Positions 9,679-19,165 of a stretch of 50,731 nt of DNA are shown in pieces (the first letter of the stretch is position 1; each line of letters begins with the position of its first letter). The DNA comes from an uncultured Lentisphaeria bacterium. GTDB lineage: Bacteria > Verrucomicrobiota > Lentisphaeria > Victivallales > Victivallaceae. The stretch is from NCBI GenBank assembly GCA_949282965.1, contig CASDQW010000053.1, positions 1 through 50,731 of the forward strand, read 5' to 3'. The notes beneath the pieces are model-generated. The model was not told the DNA's origin. It did not search any database and worked only from the letters and a program-made list of their open reading frames with translations. The position numbers and the translations under genes are program-made.

Positions 9679-10587
9679 TTATTCCGCCCGGACCTCGCCG
9701 ATGTCGGCCGCGTCAGCGAAAACCATGGCCAGCCGGTCCAGTCCGAGAGCCGCGCCGGAACAGAACGGCAGCCCCAGAGTCAGGGCGGCGAAGAAGTCTT
9801 CCGGATCCGGATAGGCGAGCATGCCCGCGGCACGCCGGACCCGGGCAGCGAGTCGAAAACGTTCCCGCTGTTCCACCGGATCGAGCAGTTCGCCGTAGGC
9901 GTTGGCCAGTTCCAGCCCGCCGAGGTACAATTCCCAGCGTTCCGCCACAGAGTGATCGTCCGGTTTCAAGCGCGCCAGCGAAGCCCGTTCCGCCGGGTAA
10001 TCCGTCAGGATCGTCAGCCGGCCCCGCCCGAGCCTGGGTTCGATCCGGGTGACCATGAGCTCGTCAAAAATATCTTTTCGTGAAGCCTCCTCCATGGAAA
10101 TTCCGCAATAACGCCAGTAGGCATCCGCGACGGTCAGAATTTCCGGCGGCGCGCCCAGGTCCATCGTTTCCCCCCGGAACGTCAATGCCGGCCGCCCGAA
10201 AATCCGCTCCGCCGCTTCGCGGATGTAGCCGACGGTAAAATCCGCCAGTTCCCGGTAGCCCATGCCGGCGGCGTAGTATTCGAGCATGGTAAACTCTTCG
10301 CGGTGCCGGGCGCCGTGTTCACCGGCGCGGAAACAGCGGCCGATCTGGTAAATCCGCTCATAGCCGGCGGCGACCATAATTTTCATGGCGATTTCCGGAC
10401 TGGCCCGGAGAAATTCACCGTCGGCAGGGATGGATTCGATGAATTCTTCCGGCACCGGAGCCGGGATGCGCACGTTGGTTTCCACCTCCAGAAAGCCGTG
10501 GGTGTCAAAATAATGACGGACGGCAGCAAACAAGGCGGCCCGCCGCTCCAGATTCCCGCGGCGCAGGGCTATGGTTCGAACATCCAT
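9679..10587 (-). CDS. epmA: EF-P beta-lysylation ligase EpmA (class II lysyl-tRNA-synthetase-like)
   Basis: A 302-residue protein homologous to the catalytic core of class II lysyl-tRNA synthetase but lacking the anticodon-binding domain, the hallmark of EpmA (PoxA/GenX). Visible class II motifs are motif 2, ERIYQIGRCFRAGEHGARHREEFTMLE in pieces, and motif 3, GAALGLDRLAMVF. EpmA attaches (R)-beta-lysine to a conserved lysine of elongation factor P; efp is the next gene upstream on this strand, which supports the call strongly. ATG 10587 is preferred over a TTG at 10632 that would start inside the efp terminator. EpmB (lysine 2,3-aminomutase) is not in this window. Confidence 0.9.
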   Translation of the reverse strand: MDVRTIALRRGNLERRAALFAAVRHYFDTHGFLEVETNVRIPAPVPEEFIESIPADGEFLRASPEIAMKIMVAAGYERIYQIGRCFRAGEHGARHREEFTMLEYYAAGMGYRELADFTVGYIREAAERIFGRPALTFRGETMDLGAPPEILTVADAYWRYCGISMEEASRKDIFDELMVTRIEPRLGRGRLTILTDYPAERASLARLKPDDHSVAERWELYLGGLELANAYGELLDPVEQRERFRLAARVRRAAGMLAYPDPEDFFAALTLGLPFCSGAALGLDRLAMVFADAADIGEVRAE

Positions 10588-10630
10588 TCCCGATGAAAAT
10601 CCTTTTTCGTAAATACGGTTTGCCGAATAC

Positions 10631-10665
10631 AAAAAACTCCGTGTCCGTTTTATCCGGACACGGAG
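10631..10665 (-). terminator. Rho-independent terminator after efp
   Basis: On the minus strand CTCCGTGTCCG (10665-10655) pairs perfectly with CGGACACGGAG (10647-10637) around a 7-base loop, followed by TTTTTT (10636-10631). It separates efp from epmA. Confidence 0.85.
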
Positions 10666-10688
10666 AAGACAGATGCTCCCGTCGCCGA

Positions 10689-11255
10689 TCAGGCCTTGCT
10701 GATGCGTTCCGCGTAATCGCCGGTGCGGGTGTCGATCTTGACGATGTCACCGATGTTGATGAACAACGGCACCTGAATTTCGTACCCGTTGTCGATCTTG
10801 GCCGGCTTCATGACGTTGGTGGCGGTGTCGCCGCGGGCGCCGGGTTCGGTTTCGACGATTTCCTTCTCGATGAAGGTCGGCAGCGTGATTTCAATCGGTT
10901 CGCCGTTGAACAGGAGGAATTTGCACAGGCTGTTCTCAAGCAGGAAATAGGCCTGTTTGCCGAGAACTTCGGGATCGACGCTCATTTCCTCGTAGGTTTC
11001 CACATCGCTGAAAACGTAGTGGTGGCCGTCATTGTAGGAATAATACATTTCGCGTTCTTCCAGGTCCGGCTTTTCGATCCGGTCGGTCGGGCGGTAGGTT
11101 TTTTCCATGCCCGAACCGTTGATCATGTTTCTCAGGCGGCAGCGATAAAGCGCGGTGCCCTTGCCGGGCTTGCAGAATTCAAATTCGGTAATCTGCCAGG
11201 GCTGGCCGTCAATCTGGATTTTCAGGCCTTTTTTCAGGTCGGAAGCACTGTACAT
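10689..11255 (-). CDS. efp: Elongation factor P
   Basis: A 188-residue protein, full length for the family. It has the three beta-barrel domains in order: KOW-like N-domain (MYSASDLKKGLKIQIDG), the loop FCKPGKGTALYRCR with Lys32 at the tip as the residue modified by EpmA, and the C-terminal OB domain ending VPLFINIGDIVKIDTRTG. EF-P binds ribosomes stalled at consecutive prolines and stimulates peptide bond formation. ATG 11255 follows AAGGATC. It has its own promoter (11335-11307) and a strong terminator, so epmA downstream needs read-through or another promoter. The lysine at the loop tip agrees with the EpmA-type rather than the arginine-rhamnosyl modification. Confidence 0.97.
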   Translation of the reverse strand: MYSASDLKKGLKIQIDGQPWQITEFEFCKPGKGTALYRCRLRNMINGSGMEKTYRPTDRIEKPDLEEREMYYSYNDGHHYVFSDVETYEEMSVDPEVLGKQAYFLLENSLCKFLLFNGEPIEITLPTFIEKEIVETEPGARGDTATNVMKPAKIDNGYEIQVPLFINIGDIVKIDTRTGDYAERISKA

Positions 11256-11306
11256 GGTTGATCCTTCTTTGCGTTGCAGGTTTTATCTGTCGTTACATCA
11301 TTTCGT

Positions 11307-11335
11307 AATATATATCGGGATGGCGGGAAAATCAA
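11307..11335 (-). promoter_or_regulatory. efp promoter
   Basis: On the minus strand TTGATT (11335-11330), 17 bp, TATATT (11312-11307). Confidence 0.7.
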
Positions 11336-11430
11336 GAGCGGCGAAGCCCGGCCTGGCGAAAAAAACATTGAAATCCGCGCTTCCGAAAAGGTCCTCCGGA
11401 CTGAACCGGATGGAAAAACCCTCTTTTGAT

Positions 11431-11459
11431 TTGAACTGATTCCGCTAACCCGTTATATT
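11431..11459 (+). promoter_or_regulatory. Promoter of the LOG-family gene
   Basis: TTGAAC (11431-11436), 17 bp, TATATT (11454-11459); the start codon is 65 bases downstream of the -10 box. Confidence 0.7.
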
Positions 11460-11523
11460 GAAAACATACGTTCTACTTGAAACAACAGGGTTTCGGCCCG
11501 GAATTCAGAAGAGGAAGAAGAAA

Positions 11524-12243
11524 ATGGGTGAGGATTTCCGCAATCACGACGGCGCCACGTGCGGGCAGCAGTTTTCCGACAATCACGGGTTCATCGGAGC
11601 CGACTCCTGGCGGATTCTCCGGATCATGGCTGAATTCGTCGATTCGTTCGACACCATGAATTCCCTGCCGCTGAAAATGGTGTCGATTTTCGGATCGGCC
11701 CGGACCGACAAAAACGCGCCGGATGCGGAAGAGGCTTCCCGGCTGGCTACGTTGCTGGTCAAGAACGGTTACGGCGTCATCACCGGCGGCGGTCCCGGCA
11801 TCATGGACGCGGCCAACCGGGGCGCGTACAAGGCCGGCGGCGTGTCGGTGGGACTCAATATCGAACTGCCGAAGGAACAACGCCCCAATCAGCATCAGAC
11901 ACATTGTCTGGATTTCCGGTATTTCTTCACCCGCAAGGTCTGTTTTTTGAAATATTCGCTGGCGGTGGTGGTATTTCCCGGCGGCTTCGGAACGCTGGAT
12001 GAATTCTTTGAAGTCATGACCATGACCCAGACGCGCAAAATCAACCGGGTGCCGCTGATTCTGGTCGGTCATGATTTCTGGAAGGGGCTGCTGGACTGGT
12101 TCCAGAATTCTCTGGTCAAACGGGGCATGATTTCGCCGGAAGACCTCTCCCTTTACAAGGTGGTCGACAACGCGGACGAAGCGCTGGCCTATCTTCTGGA
12201 ATGCCACCGTTACGGCTTTCAGAGCACCGTGAAGGCCGAATAA
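11524..12243 (+). CDS. TIGR00730/LOG-family Rossmann-fold protein (possible cytokinin riboside monophosphate phosphoribohydrolase)
   Basis: A 239-residue protein with the family's nucleotide-binding motifs GGGPGIMDAANRGA (about residues 87-100) and PGGFGTLDEFFE (about 154-165; PGGxGTxxE). LOG proteins cleave the N-glycosidic bond of nucleoside 5'-monophosphates; many bacterial members act in nucleotide salvage and the true substrate here is unknown. An N-terminal extension of ~55 residues precedes the core (VSIFGSAR), as in the longer LOG subgroup. ATG 11524 is chosen because a purine-rich GAGGAAGAAG lies just upstream; the in-frame ATG 11458 overlaps the -10 box. It has its own promoter and ends in a hairpin shared with the convergent MFS gene. 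Confidence 0.85.
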   Translation: MGEDFRNHDGATCGQQFSDNHGFIGADSWRILRIMAEFVDSFDTMNSLPLKMVSIFGSARTDKNAPDAEEASRLATLLVKNGYGVITGGGPGIMDAANRGAYKAGGVSVGLNIELPKEQRPNQHQTHCLDFRYFFTRKVCFLKYSLAVVVFPGGFGTLDEFFEVMTMTQTRKINRVPLILVGHDFWKGLLDWFQNSLVKRGMISPEDLSLYKVVDNADEALAYLLECHRYGFQSTVKAE

Positions 12244-12272
12244 CCTGGACCAGGCTTTCCTCCTGAACGGGG

Positions 12273-12309
12273 CAGGGGCGCGAACCGGAACCACCGATTC
12301 GCGCCCCTG
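12273..12309. terminator. Strong hairpin between convergent genes
   Basis: CAGGGGCGCGAA (12273-12284) pairs perfectly with TTCGCGCCCCTG (12298-12309). No T-run follows on either strand, so it may act as a weak bidirectional terminator or an RNA 3'-end stabiliser. Confidence 0.5.
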
Positions 12310-12332
12310 TGATTATGTGGATTCTTTTCCGA

Positions 12333-13727
12333 TCAGACGCCGGGATCCGGCGGCGTGTAGTTTTTGTCGCCGCCCAGCTGCAGGAACTTGCGGTAAACCA
12401 GCCACAGACTGCCCGCGCCCAGCAGCGTGGTCAGCACGCCGAAGAGAAATACGATCCGGTAATTCTGGTCCGTGCAGTCCAGAATGTATCCGAAAAGCGG
12501 TCCCAGCAGAACGTTCGCAATCGCCAGAATCATCGACATCGCCGAGTTGAACTGGGCAAACAGCGACCGCGGGAACAACCGCAGCGCCAGCGACGCGGAG
12601 ACGGTGAAGTAGCACCCCGACAGCAGACAGTGAACAAACAGAATCACCAGATAAGACGTCTGGCCGGTAACGCAGAACCACCCCGCGATCATGGAGCTGA
12701 GGTACAGCACCAGCGACACGATGGTGGTGCGCAGCGGATGAAACCGGTCCGCCAGCGCCCCCAGGAAGAAACTCAGGGCAAACGAGCAGGCGTAGGTGAT
12801 GGCGGAAACCTTGCCGTACATGTCCATGTCCACGTTCAGATCCTTGGCATAGAGAATCGCGAACATGTTGAACGGCACCGCCGCCAGCGTGGACAGCACC
12901 AGCGCCGCAATGACCAGCCGGTAATACGGCACCGAGAAACTCTGCCGGAAATACGTCAGGATCGGTCCGAAGATCAGCATGGCACCCTTCTGACCGGCCG
13001 GCGGTTCCGGCGGCGGCGGATACTGGCCTTCCTTGACCTTCAAGCACAAACAGAGCAGTCCGAAGCCGTAGAACAAGCCCACGCCGAGGAAAATCAACAT
13101 GTAGTTTTCTTCCACCAGGCCCAGCAGGAAGTAGTTGAAAATCATACCGGCCAGCAGACTGATCGCCCGGAAAAGCCCGTAGAAGCGTCCCAGCAGTTCC
13201 TGCGGCACCACGTCATTGACCAACGCACCGGAAAGCGCCCCCGCCATCGTCTGGCCGAAGTCCAGTGACGCCCAGAATACGCCGAAGCAGATTACACTGG
13301 CGAGATTGACGGACATGACTTCCGGTCCGCCGCAGGCTTCAGACAACCACCTTCCGAGCATCGGGGAGAAACCCAACCCGCAGGCGCCGACGACGATGAA
13401 CGGCGTGGTGAATGCCAGAAACGGAATGCGTCGTCCGAAACGCCCCCGGTGCCGGTCGGAAATGTAACTGATCATCGGCATCAGGAAAATATTGGTAAAA
13501 TTAGGAAATGCAATGATGATCAATGAGTAAACCAGGTCGGAGACCCCGAATTCGCGGATCAGCAGCGTTGCCGCGGGACTGATGGCCCGGTCTTTCATTG
13601 CCCAGGCGAAGTCGCCGCCGAGCAGCCAGCAGAACAACGTGACCAGTCCGGCAAAAGTGTAGGTCAGCGTGCCGACGCGCCATACTTTCTGTTGAGGTTC
13701 CGGGGAAGATTGCGTTTCTGTCGCCAT
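12333..13727 (-). CDS. MFS transporter (sugar/cation-type)
   Basis: A 464-residue integral membrane protein with about 12 hydrophobic segments and the MFS signature between TM2 and TM3 (MISYISDRHRGRFGRRIPF). A second copy-like loop ADRFHPLR occurs in the second half. The overall pattern recalls glycoside-pentoside-hexuronide and related carriers, which move sugars with a proton or sodium, but the substrate is unknown. The N-terminal ~18 residues are polar (TETQSSPEPQQK) and the tail ends NYTPPDPGV. ATG 13727 follows AAAGGAGG at 12 bases. The gene stands alone between hairpins. Confidence 0.8.
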   Translation of the reverse strand: MATETQSSPEPQQKVWRVGTLTYTFAGLVTLFCWLLGGDFAWAMKDRAISPAATLLIREFGVSDLVYSLIIIAFPNFTNIFLMPMISYISDRHRGRFGRRIPFLAFTTPFIVVGACGLGFSPMLGRWLSEACGGPEVMSVNLASVICFGVFWASLDFGQTMAGALSGALVNDVVPQELLGRFYGLFRAISLLAGMIFNYFLLGLVEENYMLIFLGVGLFYGFGLLCLCLKVKEGQYPPPPEPPAGQKGAMLIFGPILTYFRQSFSVPYYRLVIAALVLSTLAAVPFNMFAILYAKDLNVDMDMYGKVSAITYACSFALSFFLGALADRFHPLRTTIVSLVLYLSSMIAGWFCVTGQTSYLVILFVHCLLSGCYFTVSASLALRLFPRSLFAQFNSAMSMILAIANVLLGPLFGYILDCTDQNYRIVFLFGVLTTLLGAGSLWLVYRKFLQLGGDKNYTPPDPGV

Positions 13728-13843
13728 GGGTCAGGTGTCCTCCTTTCGGTTTGAAGTCAATTGAAAACGGGTGTTACGGCAATATGCCATAGCTTTTCGA
13801 AGAATACAACCGGACGAAGTCCGGATAACCAAAAAAAAACTCT

Positions 13844-13877
13844 AAAAAAATACCATTTCCCGAATGGGAAACGGTAT
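13844..13877 (-). terminator. Rho-independent terminator after the PhoH-like gene
   Basis: On the minus strand the 12-bp stem 13877-13866 / 13861-13850 (GGGAAACGGTAT arm, one mismatch, GAAT-complement loop) is followed by TTTTTT (13849-13844) and more T a few bases on. Confidence 0.8.
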
Positions 13878-13928
13878 TAGGATGGATCGGGCGGCGCGAG
13901 GTGGGCGCCGCCGGCATGGAGGCATGAA

Positions 13929-15284
<1,356 letters not shown>

Positions 15285-15361
15285 CGGCAGTTTCTCCCGT
15301 TTTGCGTGATAATGTGGAAACGGCCGGCGTGACGCCGCCGTATCCCGGATCGCTCCTCTTC

Positions 15362-15394
15362 GCAAGGCGGTCCGATGGTGTCGGACCGCCTTGC
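15362..15394. terminator. Perfect 14-bp stem-loop in the 15285-15430 gap
   Basis: GCAAGGCGGTCCGA (15362-15375) pairs with TCGGACCGCCTTGC (15381-15394) around a 5-base loop. There is no T-run. It probably ends the MFS-HEAT transcript on the minus strand. Confidence 0.5.
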
Positions 15395-15430
15395 CGATCC
15401 TGGATGCAGTATACACCGATGCGCGGAAAA

Positions 15431-17848
15431 TTACAACTCTCCGTCGTGGTTTTGTCGGAATGTCAGGAGTTTTTCCGCCGCCGTCAGCGCCGCCAGCAGC
15501 AGAAAACGGTCCGTGCCGTCGGTGTCGTAACGCAATTCCGCCCATAGTTTCAACTGCAGCCACAGATTGGCCGCGGGGTAACTGTCCGCATTCAAGCCGG
15601 GTTCACGCATGCGCCCCGTGCTGAAGCGTTCACTCAGGAACTGTTGCGGCGACTGGCCGGGATGGCGCCGGATTCCGTACAGTTCCAGCTGGGGCGGCAG
15701 CAGCAGTTCCAGACAGCTGGTGTAGGCGTCCCGGTCGTATTCTCCTATGACCTGTTCGAAAACAGGACGGTCGGCGGGGGCGGCGTGCCAGAGCGGATGC
15801 TGGCAGATCAGCCGGAGCAGGCGTTCAATCTCGGAGCCGGGGAGGTGTTCCTCGGCTTCGAAGATCGCATGAGCGGTGGATTTGTCCGGCAACAGCAGCC
15901 GGCACAGGGAAATCAGCGTTTGCTGGCGCAGAACCCAGTAACTTTCGTTGGCGAGGATCGGAAACACCCTCCGGACGTGACGATGGTCGCCGATGCGGCT
16001 GAGCGCTTCTCCCGCCAGCGGCCAGAGCAGCTGGTAACGACGATTGTCCAGCAACTCGCACAACGGAGCCTCCGCCTCCGGTGCGCCGACCAGTCCGGCG
16101 GCGAAGATGCAGGACTGTGCCAGCGCGATGTCGCTGTCGTGAAAGTGGCGGATCAGCATCGGCGCGGCTTCCGTCAGTTTCAGGCGGCCGATGGTCCGGG
16201 CGGCCATGGCCTGAAGTCCGATTTCCGGAATTTCAATCAATTTCTGCAATTCTCTGGTCAACTCCGGCGGAACTTCTCCCTCCAGGCGACAGATATTGAG
16301 CAGTGCGCCGTCCCGGATGCGGCTGGAGGGGCTGTAAAGATCATGGATGAGTTCGTTGGAGATGAGTTTGCCCTGCGCCCGGCGCAGGGTTTCCACGCGG
16401 CCGATTTCCGTCATCGGCTGGGAGAGCAGATGGGCATGATAGATCGAACGCACCGGGTTGGCCGAGAAAAGCGTGCGGACCACATTGACCGTCGGCACCG
16501 AACCGTCCTCCCGGAACCGGGCAATGAAAAACACACTCAGAAAATACCCCAGTGCCGTGATCAGCGACAGAATGTTGAAGGACGTGAAACGCGACTGCCG
16601 GATGATTTCCAGCGAGTCGAAGTACTCGTATAACAGCCCGCTTTGACTGGACACCACGAATCCGGCAATCCCCACCAGCGAATAAAAGACGCCGATCGAC
16701 AGACTGCGTTCCCGCCGGTTCCCGGTCGAGGTGATGATCGCCATCTGGGAGGCGCCGATGCCGATGTTCACGAAGCCGCCCGCCATGAAGACCGGCAGGG
16801 TGCTGATCAATCCCGGCTGGAGCGCGATGTGTTCCAGCCCGAACGTGGAAGTAAGATTGTTGAGGGCCCATGCGCCGATTTCGTCGAGAATGCCGTTGCC
16901 GGGGCGCAACGTGCCGTACAGGATGAATTCTCCGGATTTCAGCACGGAGCAGAGGATCAGCACCGGCTTGTTCCCGTACTTCGAGCCGATGATCCGGAAG
17001 AAGTACGCCGCCAGAAATCCCACCGCGCAGGCCACCGCCGCCAGCACCTGGACCGAGGTCATCGTGAAGTTCATTTCCTGCTGGAGATACACGTAGATGA
17101 AGCCGCTGGAGACCCAGGCGAAGGCGGATTGAAAACTGAAGAAGGCCGTTACCCAGAGGAATTGCCGGTTGGTCAGGATCGAACGAATCTGCGTCCACGG
17201 CGACTCTTCACGTTTCTGATACGGGTCAGGGTCCGGCATGAGAATGTTGGAAAACATCGATAAATAACCGAAGAGCACGCCGACACCGGTGAGAATGGCA
17301 TAGGTGGATCGGTTGTCCTTGCCCAGCAGGTCCGCCATTTTGCCCATGACGATGCCCGCGACCATGCTGCCGATCAACGCCAGGCCGTTGCGGCGGTTCC
17401 AGAAGGCGGTGCTTTCCCGCGGCGGTACAATATCGCCGGTCCACGCCCAGTTGACCGAACTGGAGAGCTGGGCGGCCAGCTGGCTCAGAGCATAGGTGGC
17501 CATGAACAGCGCGACGGCGACCGTTGTGGGGATTTTCAGCCACAGGGCCGCCAGAAGCGCGATGCCGAGAAAGCAGGAATAATGCACGAGGATACTCCAG
17601 AACCAGAATTTCTTCCGGTGAAAGAACCGTTGCTGCAGCAGGGCGCCGATCATCTGCATCGGCAGAAACAGCAGACTCAGGGACATGACAAAACCGATCT
17701 GTGCCTTGCTGAGTTGCAAGGACAGCAGCAACCCTGCCTGCAGCGGGCCGCTGACCACCGCTCCGAAGAAGCACCAGATCAGCGCGGCCACGATCATGTA
17801 ATTCATGTAGCGCCGGATCAGGCGCGGCGGAATATTGGGTTGGCTCAT
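15431..17848 (-). CDS. MFS transporter with C-terminal HEAT-repeat domain
   Basis: An 805-residue fusion. Residues 1-445 form ~12 membrane segments of MFS type (TM pairs around 16-70, 85-135, 155-205, 230-285, 295-440). Residues ~446-505 are a linker, and ~506-665 contain helical repeats of HEAT/PBS-lyase type, for example IGLQAMAARTIGRLKLTEAA, then LAGEALSRIGDHRHVRRVF. The last ~140 residues are helical and unassigned. Ordinary MFS carriers end near residue 450, so the cytosolic HEAT tail is the notable part: HEAT repeats usually dock proteins, suggesting control of transport or recruitment of a partner. The substrate is unknown. The start at 17848 has only a weak ribosome site; a perfect palindrome lies 49-63 bases upstream. 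Confidence 0.85.
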   Translation of the reverse strand: MSQPNIPPRLIRRYMNYMIVAALIWCFFGAVVSGPLQAGLLLSLQLSKAQIGFVMSLSLLFLPMQMIGALLQQRFFHRKKFWFWSILVHYSCFLGIALLAALWLKIPTTVAVALFMATYALSQLAAQLSSSVNWAWTGDIVPPRESTAFWNRRNGLALIGSMVAGIVMGKMADLLGKDNRSTYAILTGVGVLFGYLSMFSNILMPDPDPYQKREESPWTQIRSILTNRQFLWVTAFFSFQSAFAWVSSGFIYVYLQQEMNFTMTSVQVLAAVACAVGFLAAYFFRIIGSKYGNKPVLILCSVLKSGEFILYGTLRPGNGILDEIGAWALNNLTSTFGLEHIALQPGLISTLPVFMAGGFVNIGIGASQMAIITSTGNRRERSLSIGVFYSLVGIAGFVVSSQSGLLYEYFDSLEIIRQSRFTSFNILSLITALGYFLSVFFIARFREDGSVPTVNVVRTLFSANPVRSIYHAHLLSQPMTEIGRVETLRRAQGKLISNELIHDLYSPSSRIRDGALLNICRLEGEVPPELTRELQKLIEIPEIGLQAMAARTIGRLKLTEAAPMLIRHFHDSDIALAQSCIFAAGLVGAPEAEAPLCELLDNRRYQLLWPLAGEALSRIGDHRHVRRVFPILANESYWVLRQQTLISLCRLLLPDKSTAHAIFEAEEHLPGSEIERLLRLICQHPLWHAAPADRPVFEQVIGEYDRDAYTSCLELLLPPQLELYGIRRHPGQSPQQFLSERFSTGRMREPGLNADSYPAANLWLQLKLWAELRYDTDGTDRFLLLAALTAAEKLLTFRQNHDGEL

Positions 17849-17896
17849 ACAGTAAAACTCACTTGTTTATGGAAAAATTCAACTGGAGAACCGAAA

Positions 17897-17911
17897 ACGA
17901 CAAGTTGTCGT
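17897..17911. promoter_or_regulatory. Perfect 15-bp palindrome, candidate operator
   Basis: ACGACAAGTTGTCGT: 7-bp arms around a single G. Located 49-63 bases before the MFS-HEAT start codon. I saw no second copy in the window. Confidence 0.45.
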
Positions 17912-18201
17912 GATGAAAAGATTCCGTCAAATCCCCGGCGGCGCGGCGGCCGGCAGATTCCAGGTGGGAGGACGGAAGGCAGGGAAGCGGTGTGTCGGGA
18001 GCTGGTGTGCGCTCATGGTCGTCATTCCAGAAAAAGCCCTCGTTTGTTGAATTTCCCGTAATCTACACGGCGGCGGAAAAAATACAAACCGCCTCTGTCT
18101 TTCCGGAGAAAGATTTTGCAATACGATAACGTCCGGCGCCGGAAAAATCCGGTTCCGGGGCGGCACCGCCGGTAAAAATCCGGGTTTTTTAGCGGGGCAC
18201 G

Positions 18202-18230
18202 CTGTAAAACGCAGGAAAAGCGCTTATATT
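18202..18230 (+). promoter_or_regulatory. Candidate ftsQ promoter
   Basis: CTGTAA (18202-18207), 17 bp, TATATT (18225-18230). The -35 box is weak. Confidence 0.45.
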
Positions 18231-18295
18231 ACCACACATGACGGAGTTCTTGTAAGTCGGCCGTCCGGCGCCGTCCGGCGGCTGTCCTCATCTGG

Positions 18296-19117
18296 ATGAT
18301 CGGGAGCATGGCGGAGTACAGTCCGAAAACAGCGAAAAATCAGAAAAAAAACGGTTCCCGGCAGCGCAATGTCCTGCTGCTGGTACTGCTGCTGATGGCG
18401 GTTGTCGGCCTGGGGTGGCTCGGATTCGTGACAGCGGGGCGGTTGCTGTTCACCCGCAATGATCACTTCCGGCTGCGGCGTTTTGAATTGCGTACCAACG
18501 GGCCCGGTTACTGGTCCGGACGCGGTGATCAGCTTGCCGCCACGCTGAATCTGAAGGTCGGCACGGATAATATTTTTGCCCTGAACCTCGGTGAAATCCG
18601 GGAGCGACTGCTCCGGATTCCCGCGGTTGAAAGCGCGGAAGTCAGTCGGATTCTTCCGGACACCATAGCGGTTTCCATCGTGGAGCGCATTCCCCGGGCT
18701 TCGCTGAACAACCCTCGTTCGGAATGGGTGGTGGATTCCCATGGCGTGGTCATGTCGCGTTTCGAGGCGATGGAGATTTCGGTGCGGCTGCCGGTTATTA
18801 CCGGCTTCAGCGCGGGGAGCACTCCGACACCGGGATCGGTTTTCGAGCCGGCGTTGCCGGCGCTGGAATTGTTGATGAACACGATCCGCAGTTATCCGGA
18901 CATTGCCGTCATCTATATCAACGTCGCGACGCCCGGCAAACTGGAGTTTTCCCTGCGGTACCGCAATCAGCATCTGTACCGGGCGATCATGCCGGATCGG
19001 GGACGAATCGGCTATCTGCTGGGAATGCTGCAGAGTGCCATCATCAGTGCGCAACGCAGCGGCGATACGCGTAATACCTTTGATTTGTCGTTTGACGGCA
19101 GTGTGATTCTGCGCTGA
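18296..19117 (+). CDS. ftsQ: FtsQ/DivIB-type cell division protein
   Basis: A 273-residue single-pass membrane protein. A charged cytoplasmic tail (residues 1-25) leads into one hydrophobic helix (~26-46), then a POTRA domain (~58-132) with the conserved order FRLRRFEL, NLGEIRERLLRIPAVESAEVSRILPDTI in pieces, and IVERIPRA. This is the FtsQ/DivIB arrangement; the protein bridges the septal ring and the FtsL-FtsB complex. A beta domain of ~130 residues follows. Similarity is by architecture, so another POTRA protein is possible. ATG 18296 is used; ATG 18308, only 4 bases after GGGAG, is an alternative. No other division or wall-cluster genes adjoin it, so it lies outside the usual dcw cluster. 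Confidence 0.75.
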   Translation: MIGSMAEYSPKTAKNQKKNGSRQRNVLLLVLLLMAVVGLGWLGFVTAGRLLFTRNDHFRLRRFELRTNGPGYWSGRGDQLAATLNLKVGTDNIFALNLGEIRERLLRIPAVESAEVSRILPDTIAVSIVERIPRASLNNPRSEWVVDSHGVVMSRFEAMEISVRLPVITGFSAGSTPTPGSVFEPALPALELLMNTIRSYPDIAVIYINVATPGKLEFSLRYRNQHLYRAIMPDRGRIGYLLGMLQSAIISAQRSGDTRNTFDLSFDGSVILR

Positions 19118-19165
19118 ATGCCAATCGATTGCAAATGCGTTCACGATTAAGGAACAGGAGTGGAT

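Larger units (their letters stand above)
17849..18295. other. 447-bp intergenic region between divergent MFS-HEAT and ftsQ
   Basis: No convincing gene. It holds a 15-bp palindrome near the MFS-HEAT start (17897-17911), a candidate ftsQ promoter (18202-18230) and several GC-rich small inverted repeats around 18050-18090 and 18135-18170 without T-runs. Short open frames here lack ribosome sites and recognisable protein sequence. Confidence 0.5.

Noticed and set aside
13810..13824. Small perfect hairpin CCGGAC-GAA-GTCCGG upstream of the MFS gene
   Set aside because: No T-run and only a 6-bp stem; not enough to call a terminator or operator.
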